From the NCBI GenBank assembly GCA_020628475.1, contig JAHDFB010000006.1:21753-85752 (forward strand): a stretch of DNA of 64,000 nt, written 5' to 3'. This document shows, piece by piece, positions 8,167 through 15,490 of the stretch; position 1 is the first letter of the stretch, and every line of letters begins with the position of its first letter. Below the pieces are notes generated by a model, which did no database searches, was not told the DNA's origin, and was given only the letters and a program-made list of their open reading frames with translations. Origin of the DNA: Saprospiraceae bacterium. GTDB taxonomy: Bacteria; Bacteroidota; Bacteroidia; Chitinophagales; Saprospiraceae. A program made the translations under genes and the position numbers.

Positions 8167-9768
8167 TTATCGCTTAATTTTCAATTTGAAAAATTCAACA
8201 TAAGACGGCGGATTCTCTACGATTCCACGTTCTGATATGAGCTTGATATTGATATTCTTGCGCTTGGCAACTTCTTTGAAATTCTCGAGAATCTCAATAA
8301 TATCATAATCTAAATATCTTGTCTTACGTACATCCAATTCTAGGTATGTGTTTTCAGGAAGTTTGTTTAATTCTTTCAAGATCGCACCTTTGTTGAAAAA
8401 CGTTACCTCTTCCGCCAAGGTCATTTTAAATCTTGAAACACCATTACTTTTATCTTCTAAGTTCAAGAAGTGAGAGTTTTGGTAACTCTTATAAAGAATG
8501 ACAGCAACTCCAACGGCCAAACCTAATCCAATTCCGATAAGTAGATCGGTGAATACGATACCTAAAACAGTTACGATAAATGGTACAAACTGTTTCCAGC
8601 CCATATTGTACATGCTCTTGAAATTGCTTGGTTTTGCCAATTTGAATCCAACAATCAATAGGATGGCCGCTAATACGGATAGAGGAATCATATTTAAGAT
8701 ACCTGGAATCAAAATGATCGATCCAACCAATAAGAAACCATGAATGATTGCAGAAGCTTTTGTTTTACCACCAGACTGAATGTTTGCAGAACTACGTACA
8801 ATAACCTGCGTAATTGGTAGACCTCCAATAAATCCAGAAAGAACGTTTCCAACTCCTTGAGCAATCAACTCTCGATTGGTTGGAGTCGAGCGTTTCATAG
8901 GGTCCAATTTATCAGTAGCTTCAACACACAATAAGGTTTCCAAACTCGCTACCAATGCGATGGTGAAACCAGTAATCCATATAGCTGGATTATTGATGAC
9001 GCTGAAGTTCGGGAAACTAAATTGACCGAAGAAAGAAGCCGCATCTTTCGGAACCGGTACAGATACTAAATGATCAGAAGCAATACCTAAAGTAGCGTGA
9101 TCTTTGGTGAAGATGTAGAATAAAATACCAACTACAACGGCTACCAAAGGTCCTTGAACAAGCTGGAAAATTTTACCTTTTTTGGCTAATACGTTAGACC
9201 ATAATAAGAGAATTGCTAAACCTACTACAGCTATGATCGTTGGCCCCAGAGAAACATTATTAACCAGATTTAGGATTTCAGAAAAAGTATTCTCTCCATC
9301 TACCTGGAAAAATGCGAAGTCTCCTTCTGGATCAGCATCATAACCAAAGAAATGCGGAATTTGCTTCAAAATAATGATCAATCCGATACCGGTTAACATG
9401 CCTTTAATCACAGATGAAGGGAAGTAATAGCCGATGATTCCTAATCGTAGTAATCCAAACCCTAATTGGATGAATCCTCCGATCACTACGGCTACAAGGA
9501 AGTTTTCAAAACCTCCTAAAGAACCGATAGCGGTTAATACGATAGCAGCTAATCCGGCTGCAGGTCCACTGACTCCAATCTGTGAACCACTTAATGCTCC
9601 TACGACGATACCACCGACAATACCGGCGATTAATCCTGAGAAAAGCGGAGCCCCACTGGCGAGGGCAATACCCAAACACAATGGTAGGGCAACAAAGAAA
9701 ACGACGATACTCGATGGAATGTCATTTTTTAAATTTGATATAAATGATGTATTGGTATTAGTATCCAT
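8167..9768 (-). CDS. SulP-family inorganic anion transporter with STAS domain
   Basis: 533 residues. About 11-14 hydrophobic segments over residues 18-435 form a SulP transporter (SIVVFFVALPLCLGIALASGAP near the start; GVSGPAAGLAAI). A short STAS-like domain follows from about residue 450 (LELDVRKTRYLDYDIIEIL). These proteins move sulfate, bicarbonate or similar anions in symport with a cation; in Bacteroidota this short-STAS form is often considered a bicarbonate importer, but no carbonic anhydrase is adjacent, so the substrate stays open. Inner membrane. Monocistronic, bounded by a terminator. Confidence 0.93.
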   Translation of the reverse strand: MDTNTNTSFISNLKNDIPSSIVVFFVALPLCLGIALASGAPLFSGLIAGIVGGIVVGALSGSQIGVSGPAAGLAAIVLTAIGSLGGFENFLVAVVIGGFIQLGFGLLRLGIIGYYFPSSVIKGMLTGIGLIIILKQIPHFFGYDADPEGDFAFFQVDGENTFSEILNLVNNVSLGPTIIAVVGLAILLLWSNVLAKKGKIFQLVQGPLVAVVVGILFYIFTKDHATLGIASDHLVSVPVPKDAASFFGQFSFPNFSVINNPAIWITGFTIALVASLETLLCVEATDKLDPMKRSTPTNRELIAQGVGNVLSGFIGGLPITQVIVRSSANIQSGGKTKASAIIHGFLLVGSIILIPGILNMIPLSVLAAILLIVGFKLAKPSNFKSMYNMGWKQFVPFIVTVLGIVFTDLLIGIGLGLAVGVAVILYKSYQNSHFLNLEDKSNGVSRFKMTLAEEVTFFNKGAILKELNKLPENTYLELDVRKTRYLDYDIIEILENFKEVAKRKNINIKLISERGIVENPPSYVEFFKLKIKR

Positions 9769-9817
9769 TGGAAATTAATTTTTAGTAATAATCAGTTTGT
9801 TGAACAACGATTAGAAA

Positions 9818-9834
9818 AAAGATTCTTAATCTTT
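9818..9834 (-). terminator. Weak AT-rich hairpin, possible terminator
   Basis: AAAGATT (9818-9824) pairs with AATCTTT (9828-9834) around a 3-base loop and is followed by T residues on the minus strand, 21 bp past the stop of the 115-residue gene. The low GC stem makes it a weak candidate. Confidence 0.35.
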
Positions 9835-9854
9835 AAAAACGATAAGGGTAATTA

Positions 9855-10202
9855 CTAAAAGAGCTCTGGAGGCGGGAGCTGTATACTTTGGTCAAACTGG
9901 GAAGGTTCTAATTTTGGAGTCGAAAATCGTTTCAATTTATCGTATTCCTCTAGCCCGATAAGCGCTAAGTGAGCCAGGTCTTCCACCTGTTTGTTTAAAT
10001 CTTCGATTTTCTTTTCTTGTCCTTCTTTCTCGTTATTTTCTTCCGTAGACATATCACTGATCTCGTGATGTTCTTGTAACAATAACATCGAATAATGACC
10101 GATTTCACAAAACGAAATGATCAACATAAACAATATAGGATACAGTCTATTCAAAATAATTCTACGTATTAAACCAAACAGTTTGAACCGTTCGAAATTC
10201 AT
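9855..10202 (-). CDS. Hypothetical protein with one membrane helix and coiled coil
   Basis: 115 residues. One hydrophobic segment at about residues 18-45 (YPILFMLIISFCEIGHYSML), then a charged heptad-like region (EKKIEDLNKQVEDLA) and a Pro-rich end. I do not recognise the family. It lies between galK and the SulP gene on the minus strand with gaps of about 90 bp on either side, so it is probably its own transcription unit. Confidence 0.6.
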   Translation of the reverse strand: MNFERFKLFGLIRRIILNRLYPILFMLIISFCEIGHYSMLLLQEHHEISDMSTEENNEKEGQEKKIEDLNKQVEDLAHLALIGLEEYDKLKRFSTPKLEPSQFDQSIQLPPPELF

Positions 10203-10304
10203 ATGGGCTTATAACAGATCAACGAGTAGAATGTTCAGATCATACTCTTCAATTTTGTTTGCCCTAGAATATTATACACAAAGGTTCTAATAATTGTGGA
10301 CAAA

Positions 10305-11411
10305 TCATAGTTCTGATGCACCATTTTCAATGCTAATTTCATACATAGTACACGGAATGTCGAAATTATGCAAATAGGCTTGCGAAATGGCTCGTTTAAA
10401 ATCTGCAATCATGGATCGCTGTACCAGATTGATCGTACAACCACCAAAGCCTCCTCCCATCATTCTGCTCCCAAGAACGTGAGGCCAGTCTCGAGTGCAG
10501 TCAACCAAGAAATCTAATTCTTGACAACTCACTTCGTAATCATCTCGAAGACTACGATGAGATTGGTACAAAAGTGCTCCGAGTTGATCGTATTGATGTG
10601 TTTTAAGTGCTTGACCAGCAGTTTTTACTCGCTGATTTTCACTCAATACATGATGAAGACGTCTATATAGTTTGGGATGCATTTTTTCTTTACTTTGTTC
10701 GAGTTGATCCCAAGAAATAGAGCGGATGGATTCGATATTATTATGTTGAACTTGAAGCATGGAGAGACCTTCCAAACATTCGGATTTCCGTTTGTTATAC
10801 TCCGAGTCTGCAAGGCTATGATGTACCTCTGAATTAACCAACATCCAAGAGTAATCTGGCGAAGAACAAGGAATATATTCATATTGTAGCGATTGACAAT
10901 CCAAGAGCATTGCGTGATCTTTTTTACCTTTTATACTGGCAAATTGGTCCATAATGCCACACTCAGTACCTACATAATGATGCTCGGCAGCTTGACAGAT
11001 ACGTATTATCTCCCAATCGCTAAATCCTAAATTAAATAGTCGATTCAACCCAACTGCTAAGCTACATTCTAGAGACGCAGATGAACTCATTCCGCTTCCA
11101 ATAGGCACATTACCAGTGAATTCAGCTCTAAAGCCACGTAAATCCGTTCTTAACTTGTATATTTCTGCAATAACGCCTAGTAGATAATTTTGCCAACCAC
11201 TTGGTTGACGTGTTATGTCATGTATATCAAATACAAAGCGTTCTTGGAGATCTAGGGCCACCAATTCTACACGATGCTTTGAATCGGTTTGTTTGATGGT
11301 ACATGAAGTGCCTTTGTTAATGGCTGCGGGCAATACCCATCCATCATTATAATCGGTGTGTTCACCAATGATGTTAATTCTTCCTGGGGCATGTATGGTA
11401 ATGGCTTGCAT
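10305..11411 (-). CDS. galK: Galactokinase
   Basis: GHMP kinase that phosphorylates alpha-D-galactose to galactose 1-phosphate in the Leloir pathway. 368 residues, close to the family norm. Motifs: galactokinase signature PGRINIIGEHTDYNDG at residues 9-24, the phosphate-binding GSGMSSSASLECS near residue 105, CGIMDQFAS with the catalytic Asp, and the C-terminal GGGFGGCTI. No galT or galE is next to it. Confidence 0.95.
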   Translation of the reverse strand: MQAITIHAPGRINIIGEHTDYNDGWVLPAAINKGTSCTIKQTDSKHRVELVALDLQERFVFDIHDITRQPSGWQNYLLGVIAEIYKLRTDLRGFRAEFTGNVPIGSGMSSSASLECSLAVGLNRLFNLGFSDWEIIRICQAAEHHYVGTECGIMDQFASIKGKKDHAMLLDCQSLQYEYIPCSSPDYSWMLVNSEVHHSLADSEYNKRKSECLEGLSMLQVQHNNIESIRSISWDQLEQSKEKMHPKLYRRLHHVLSENQRVKTAGQALKTHQYDQLGALLYQSHRSLRDDYEVSCQELDFLVDCTRDWPHVLGSRMMGGGFGGCTINLVQRSMIADFKRAISQAYLHNFDIPCTMYEISIENGASEL

Positions 11412-11515
11412 GAAGTTAGATTCTATTTAGGTTGCACCAGTAAATCTACTAAATGCAGAATAATCAATCTTTGAAAATCGACTGCTTCATTGATGGAAGA
11501 GCTGGTTTTTAAATA

Positions 11516-11523
11516 GTAATTTT
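11516..11523 (+). promoter_or_regulatory. Bacteroidota -7 box (TAnnTTTG) before the microprotein gene
   Basis: TAATTTTG matches the TAnnTTTG -7 consensus exactly and sits 20 bp before the ATG at 11544. No convincing TTTG -33 element is at the expected distance. Confidence 0.35.
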
Positions 11524-11543
11524 GCTTTAAGTTAAAGGATCAA

Positions 11544-11654
11544 ATGGGAAAATCAAAGGCCAAGTGTTGTAAGAAGAAGTGCTGTAAAAAGTACAAGGAA
11601 AAGAAGAAAAGTCATTGTAAAAAATGTCCCAAGATCTGCAAAATATGCCGTTGA
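11544..11654 (+). CDS. Cys/Lys-rich 36-residue microprotein
   Basis: A short frame with ATG at 11544 and TGA at 11652-11654, preceded by AAAGGAT about 5 bp upstream. It encodes 36 residues with 8 cysteines (two CC pairs, then C-x2-C and C-x2-C) and 16 lysines, beginning MGKSKAKCCKKKCCKKYK and ending CKKCPKICKICR. Such spacing suggests a small metal-binding knuckle. Codon order and the strict Cys spacing argue for a real gene. It is convergent with the 99-residue membrane protein gene and divergent from galK. Role unknown; metal storage or nucleic-acid binding are guesses. Confidence 0.6.
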   Translation: MGKSKAKCCKKKCCKKYKEKKKSHCKKCPKICKICR

Positions 11655-11706
11655 GATACCTGATTCTTTTCCATTCTCCGCATTACTTCATGCCATGATC
11701 TAAAAA

Positions 11707-12006
11707 CTATTGCACAGATTCTTCTGCCTCCGTATTGATTTCTTTTCGGGTGTTAAGTTCGATCTGAGCGATTACTATAATCAATTGTGAAAAGGCAGTA
11801 ACGATCGCGGCGCTTACCAATCCACTAGCCGCTATGTAGAACATGGAAAACATGCCGTTACCTCGACCACCTAGGTGGTTAGAGCTTTTGAAGGCTATAA
11901 ACATCATCACGAGGGTACCGATTAATATGACTACGGCAGTAATTTTTAAAAGGATGGAGATAATCGAAAGTAATCGATATTCTTCTTTAATTTGAAGGTT
12001 TTTCAT
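11707..12006 (-). CDS. Hypothetical two-helix membrane protein
   Basis: 99 residues with two hydrophobic segments (about 14-38 and 55-82) separated by a Gly/Asn loop (NHLGGRGNGMF), and a short acidic tail. No family recognised. It stands alone on the minus strand, with a repeat-bearing gap upstream. Confidence 0.55.
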   Translation of the reverse strand: MKNLQIKEEYRLLSIISILLKITAVVILIGTLVMMFIAFKSSNHLGGRGNGMFSMFYIAASGLVSAAIVTAFSQLIIVIAQIELNTRKEINTEAEESVQ

Positions 12007-12099
12007 CGTTTAAAATTTTTGTTGTTGAATACTTATACTAAAGGTAACGAAATTAACCTAGTTATCTGGCGGAGGGAATGATTTTACCGAAAAAGTACA

Positions 12100-12216
12100 T
12101 CAGATTGCATCAGCGATGGAAGGAGGTAGCGACGGAGGAGCTAGATCCGCGTCGTCAAGACGCGGAGCCGAATGCATAATGAGCCTCCGAACGTAGCGCC
12201 CCGTAGGGGGATGCCC
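12100..12216 (-). repeat. GC-rich palindromic repeat element A1
   Basis: Read on the minus strand it begins TTATGGGCATCCCCCTACGG, with a CCCC/GGGG hairpin at 12199-12209 and a second perfect 8-bp hairpin (TCCGCGTC at 12146-12153, GACGCGGA at 12159-12166). It is much richer in GC than its surroundings and resembles elements B-E of this window. It stands head to head with A2 across a 16-bp AT-rich centre. Limits are approximate. The gap 12007-12331 holds only A1 and A2. Confidence 0.5.
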
Positions 12217-12232
12217 ATAAAATAAATAATGA

Positions 12233-12360
12233 TTTGGGTGAGTTCTGCATGTATATCTACATGCAGAAACGGAGTTCTCCGGAGTCGCTAATCGCTCCGT
12301 ACCTGCTTACGATGTGCGCAGGCACCAAGTCCTACGAGTTCCTCTCACGGTACTCCGGAC
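12233..12360 (+). repeat. GC-rich palindromic repeat element A2
   Basis: Begins TTTGGGTGAGTTC, almost the same as the start of element D (TTTGGGCGAGTCC), and enters a perfect 11-bp hairpin (12243-12253 with 12258-12268, 4-base loop). A GC-rich tail follows and overlaps the last codons of the globin gene. The right limit is approximate. Confidence 0.5.
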
Positions 12361-12739
12361 GTGCTGTATACATTTTTATGAAAAGGTGCGATGCCATATT
12401 TCGCGCACGATTTTTGGCGATTTCCTTGTTTTCTCCGATGAAGTATTGATCCAATGTTTGAAACCAATGTTGTAACCAACGTCCAAAATGCACTTGTTGG
12501 ATAGAATGTTCACTCTGCCGATCGACTTCTTGGTGCACCCGTAATGGATTTCCTTTATATCGACGAACAACCAATAGGTTGGTCTGCCAAAAATCAGTTA
12601 ATCGTTGTATATGCGATTCCCAATGCATAATTTGCTGATTAAATATCGGTCCTAGCAGTTCATCTTGTCGAACGGCTTGATAAAACTGACGCACCAAAAA
12701 TTCGATGTCTTCTCTACTTTCTAATGTTCTAAGCTCCAT
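12332..12739 (-). CDS. Group III truncated haemoglobin-like protein
   Basis: 135 residues. The N-terminal helix DIEFLVRQFYQAVRQDELLGPIFN, the WESHIQRLTDFWQTNLL segment and HFGRWLQHWFQTLDQYF match group III truncated globins, whose proximal His lies in the HFxxWL segment. Such globins bind O2 or NO and are often linked to nitrosative stress. It is the last gene of the Rrf2 operon, 4 bp after the cupin gene. Its final residues (about RPEYRERNS) lie in repeat A2, so the native C-terminus may have been replaced. Confidence 0.85.
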   Translation of the reverse strand: MELRTLESREDIEFLVRQFYQAVRQDELLGPIFNQQIMHWESHIQRLTDFWQTNLLVVRRYKGNPLRVHQEVDRQSEHSIQQVHFGRWLQHWFQTLDQYFIGENKEIAKNRARNMASHLFIKMYTARPEYRERNS

Positions 12740-12743
12740 GGCA

Positions 12744-13040
12744 CTAGGCTATGAGTAGTAAGAACAGAGATGGACTCAGTGCTTCCACTGAATGGACTTC
12801 GTTTAATGGAATATCATAGCTGTCATAAGCGTGTAGGTCTAAGGTTTTTTGATTGCATTTATATTGGATGTGACCTTCTATCACGATCAATTTGGTCCGG
12901 CCAGGTGCTGTGTGTTTTTCTAGACGCACCTGCTCATTGAGTCCAATAGCGATGAGTTTACTGGTGGAGGATTTATACACGAGATTACTAAGCGGTTTTG
13001 TAGCTGTAGGTAATTGTGTCATTAGATCATTGAAGGACAT
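12744..13040 (-). CDS. Small cupin-domain protein
   Basis: 98 residues with cupin-like beta strands: APGRTKLIVIEGHIQYKCN resembles cupin motif 1 (G-x5-HxH region reduced) and DIPLNEVHSVEALSPS resembles motif 2 with its His. A possible metal site is incomplete. It lies between the 64-residue gene and the globin gene in the Rrf2 operon. Family likely, role unknown. Confidence 0.7.
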   Translation of the reverse strand: MSFNDLMTQLPTATKPLSNLVYKSSTSKLIAIGLNEQVRLEKHTAPGRTKLIVIEGHIQYKCNQKTLDLHAYDSYDIPLNEVHSVEALSPSLFLLLIA

Positions 13041-13053
13041 ATTGCTGCATTTG

Positions 13054-13248
13054 TTAGCGCCAATAATTATTTGCGGCGGCTATGGTTTGAAAATGGATAG
13101 CGATCACCTGAGATGTGTGTGCATCTTCCAGGATCTCTGCATTGGTTTGATTGCTGTGCTGCCCCATGTTTGCCATGAGTATAGCGAGTTCGAATCCTTG
13201 TTGAGGTGTTTTGGTGGTTAATCTTGGAAGCCAAATTTCGTTAGACAT
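13054..13248 (-). CDS. Hypothetical 64-residue protein in the Rrf2 operon
   Basis: 64 residues, soluble, starting MSNEIWLPRLTTKTPQQGFEL. No domain recognised. Gaps to its neighbours are 13 and 10 bp, so it belongs to the operon and is likely translated. The placement between two membrane protein genes and a cupin/globin pair suggests an accessory role in the same response. Confidence 0.55.
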   Translation of the reverse strand: MSNEIWLPRLTTKTPQQGFELAILMANMGQHSNQTNAEILEDAHTSQVIAIHFQTIAAANNYWR

Positions 13249-13258
13249 AATCTATATT

Positions 13259-13690
13259 TTAGTTTGAATCAATAGAATGATGTAGGGAAAAGAACAATAA
13301 TGGTAGCAGTACCAATTTGCCTATTTCCAATAGTACAAACATAAGATGATGGTAGCTATGTGGAAGAGAAATTCCTTCGATGATTTGGCTAGCGCGTTCA
13401 TTTAATATGGGTAGTAAAAAGATGGATTGAATCAATATAATGGCGGTGAGGATCCAGATATAGCTCGTTGGTGTCCTAGAAGTTGCTGGGTATCTCCAGA
13501 TGTAATAGATCAGTAACAATACACAGACAATTTCTATTTTATTGAGGACGGTAAAGACCAACTTACCTATACCTAGACCCAGTGGGAGATCGATACCTGG
13601 AGCCTGAAATTTAAGGGGAGCTTCGATGAAGGATAGGCCCAAGATCAATCCGAACCACATGCCGACCATTAATAATATGGCTGTTTTCAA
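13259..13690 (-). CDS. Four-helix membrane protein (DUF4149/TMEM205-like)
   Basis: 143 residues with four hydrophobic segments and the pattern GLSFIEAPLKFQAPG in the first loop, which recalls DUF4149-like proteins. No cofactor ligands stand out except single His residues near residue 113. Third gene of the Rrf2 operon; 6 bp after the preceding gene. Confidence 0.6.
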   Translation of the reverse strand: MKTAILLMVGMWFGLILGLSFIEAPLKFQAPGIDLPLGLGIGKLVFTVLNKIEIVCVLLLIYYIWRYPATSRTPTSYIWILTAIILIQSIFLLPILNERASQIIEGISLPHSYHHLMFVLLEIGKLVLLPLLFFSLHHSIDSN

Positions 13691-13696
13691 GGTGTA

Positions 13697-14062
13697 TTAG
13701 CTTTGAGTGATGAGATAGGTGATCAGAGGGATCAAGACGAATAAGAGGGTCGTTAAATGAAAGAGCGGTACGTAGACTCTACTTTTCAAACCGCCGACAT
13801 GCACCATGACATTGGTGTAGAAAAGTAACATGGAAAAGCCTATAAAATATTCGAAGTGCTGGATCATCTGTTCCATTGCAAGGATGGATAAGGTCATGTA
13901 AACGCAGGGGATGGCGAGAATGACCAGCATATACCAGTACACTTTATGTGATGCTTGTCGATCGACATAAGTCCAATAGTGCTTGAGCAATTTTTGAAAG
14001 GGGGAGACATATTCTTTTTTCTTAAGATGTCTTTGATGTTTATTTACTTGTGAGTATATCAT
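13697..14062 (-). CDS. Hypothetical membrane protein, first structural gene of the Rrf2 operon
   Basis: 121 residues. A basic N-terminus (NKHQRHLKKKEYVSP) is followed by about three membrane helices from residue 42. No family recognised. A dyad of the type seen at the Rrf2 gene lies 24-47 bp upstream, so this is probably the first regulated gene. Confidence 0.55.
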   Translation of the reverse strand: MIYSQVNKHQRHLKKKEYVSPFQKLLKHYWTYVDRQASHKVYWYMLVILAIPCVYMTLSILAMEQMIQHFEYFIGFSMLLFYTNVMVHVGGLKSRVYVPLFHLTTLLFVLIPLITYLITQS

Positions 14063-14085
14063 TTGGTTGAATGTTTAATTAAAAT

Positions 14086-14109
14086 ATAAAAGGACCTTTT
14101 TATCCTTTT
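14086..14109 (-). promoter_or_regulatory. Candidate Rrf2-regulator operator 1
   Basis: Arms AAAAGGA (14086-14092) and TCCTTTT (14103-14109) form a dyad with a 10-base centre, in the gap between the Rrf2 gene and the operon. The AGGA half resembles AGGACA at 14576-14581 upstream of the Rrf2 gene itself. Confidence 0.45.
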
Positions 14110-14123
14110 TTGTTGTAAATTTT

Positions 14124-14549
14124 TTATCGAATATAGTTTTGTAATATCAAATTGGAAGTGAGTGTTTGAAGATCATTGCTTTTGCACATTTGTTCGAGCT
14201 GATCCCGCACTACTTCAAATTCATCATGTAATGGGCAAGGCCTGCTGGCATCACAGGCTTTGAGTCCGAGACCGCATTTTTCAAAAACAGCGGATCCATC
14301 TATGGCTTCTACTACATCATACAGACTTACTTGAGCTAATTGATTGTCTATATAAAAACCACCAGATGGGCCTTTTTGCGATCGAATCAGGCCTTTTTTG
14401 ACTAAGGTCTGTAGGATTTTTGCTGTGAAAGAAATAGGTGTCTGCGCTTTCTCACATATTTCTTTGATACCGAGTTTTCGATCCTCATCGCTGGCTTTGG
14501 CGATGACGGTGAGTGCGCGGATTCCGTATTCACAGGCTTTTGAAAACAT
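14124..14549 (-). CDS. Rrf2-family [Fe-S] regulator (NsrR/IscR-like)
   Basis: 141 residues. Winged helix at residues 1-70 (MFSKACEYGIRALTVIAKAS, ISFTAKILQTLVKKGLI, KGPSGGFYI). The three ligand cysteines lie in CGLGLKACDASRPC, spacing C-x6-C-x5-C, near that of NsrR and IscR, so an iron-sulfur cluster that senses NO, O2 or cluster status is expected. It sits at the head of the globin/cupin/membrane-protein gene set and is probably autoregulated through 14577-14588. Confidence 0.9.
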   Translation of the reverse strand: MFSKACEYGIRALTVIAKASDEDRKLGIKEICEKAQTPISFTAKILQTLVKKGLIRSQKGPSGGFYIDNQLAQVSLYDVVEAIDGSAVFEKCGLGLKACDASRPCPLHDEFEVVRDQLEQMCKSNDLQTLTSNLILQNYIR

Positions 14550-14576
14550 GGTTTATATCTTAGAACTCAAATATAG

Positions 14577-14588
14577 GACAAATTTGTC
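14577..14588. promoter_or_regulatory. Candidate Rrf2-regulator operator 2 (autoregulation)
   Basis: GACAAATTTGTC is a perfect 12-bp palindrome 28 bp upstream of the Rrf2 start; outer bases ATA..TAT continue the symmetry with mismatches. Rrf2 proteins bind such dyads near promoters. Confidence 0.5.
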
Positions 14589-14647
14589 TTTTATTATATT
14601 TTCTATGGAAGATTTGCGATTTATTCTAGTTTTGGCATTAAAAAATC

Positions 14648-15370
14648 ATGAGAACACTCGTACTATCGTTCATATTTATTCTGTGTGCTTCGCAATCAGA
14701 GTCCCAAGTTTTAATCATGCCAGCGCGCACGATTATTTCGCAGGTGGGAAGTCAATCCAGTGGTACATTTAATGCGATGGCATCACAGTTTACGATTCAA
14801 ATGGATTTACATGCGGCTTATGCTACGTGTTGTGATTTTCCTGAATTAAATAATTACTATGAGCATCAAAGTCAGTTGATGCAGTATAAAATTTTCGCAA
14901 ATTTTAATGATCAAATTGAATTTTATGATACGTCGAAACATAATCAATTTGATGAAGAAGCTTTATATGACATCGTTCGAGAACAATCCATTAAGTATGA
15001 TGCGGAGCAAGCTCTGATCACGAATAAGCGATATAAGCAAACGGGTAAGGAGATTGGTGCTATATCTCGTAAGATTTTTGAGGAATATCAGATTGAATAC
15101 TTAGTATATACGACAGTATTGGCTGTACATGCACCCAATGATCGATATGATGATCAGGAAACGGTTTTTTATGGTTCACTATCTGCTTACGCTTGGATTG
15201 TTGACTGCCGAAGTGGGAAGATTCTTAAACAGGCGCATGTTCGTCCCAGATCTTCTATATTTTCGAGAACGCCATCTGTGTTGTTATATAAGGTTGATGA
15301 AAGAATATTTAAAAATTACAATAACACCATGATGGCGCGTATCCGTTATAAATTAAATCGGTATTTGTAG
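14648..15370 (+). CDS. Hypothetical secreted protein
   Basis: 240 residues. Residues 1-20 are a Sec signal peptide (MRTLVLSFIFILCASQSESQ). The mature part is mixed alpha/beta with no family I recognise; the segment KIFEEYQIEYLVYTTVLAV followed by YGSLSAYAWIVDCRSGKIL looks like the core of a periplasmic lipoprotein-like fold that reports a computed variable. Convergent with the next gene. Cell location is inferred from the signal peptide. Confidence 0.6.
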   Translation: MRTLVLSFIFILCASQSESQVLIMPARTIISQVGSQSSGTFNAMASQFTIQMDLHAAYATCCDFPELNNYYEHQSQLMQYKIFANFNDQIEFYDTSKHNQFDEEALYDIVREQSIKYDAEQALITNKRYKQTGKEIGAISRKIFEEYQIEYLVYTTVLAVHAPNDRYDDQETVFYGSLSAYAWIVDCRSGKILKQAHVRPRSSIFSRTPSVLLYKVDERIFKNYNNTMMARIRYKLNRYL

Positions 15371-15373
15371 ATT

Positions 15374-15490
15374 TTAAATGGCATTTCTGACATGTTTCAT
15401 CACGACAAAGGCAATGATTCCAAAAGCCAAGAGTAAGAATATTGATCGTCTATGCGATGTACCTTTTTTTGATGTTTTTTGATGGGACCT
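15374..15490 (-). other. In-frame membrane-tail extension beyond the TGA of the 328-residue gene
   Basis: Directly after the TGA at 15491-15493 the same frame stays open for 38 codons to TAA. It encodes a basic linker (RSHQKTSKKGTSHRRS) and one strong hydrophobic segment (IFLLLAFGIIAFVVM) with a basic end. No ATG start exists for it as a separate gene except an internal late one. It may be a readthrough tail, or the remains of a C-terminal anchor cut by a recent stop. Confidence 0.4.

Noticed and set aside
14648..15370. Candidate for another Rrf2-regulated gene
   Set aside because: It lies on the other side of the dyad at 14577-14588, but nothing links the secreted protein to NO or Fe-S functions.
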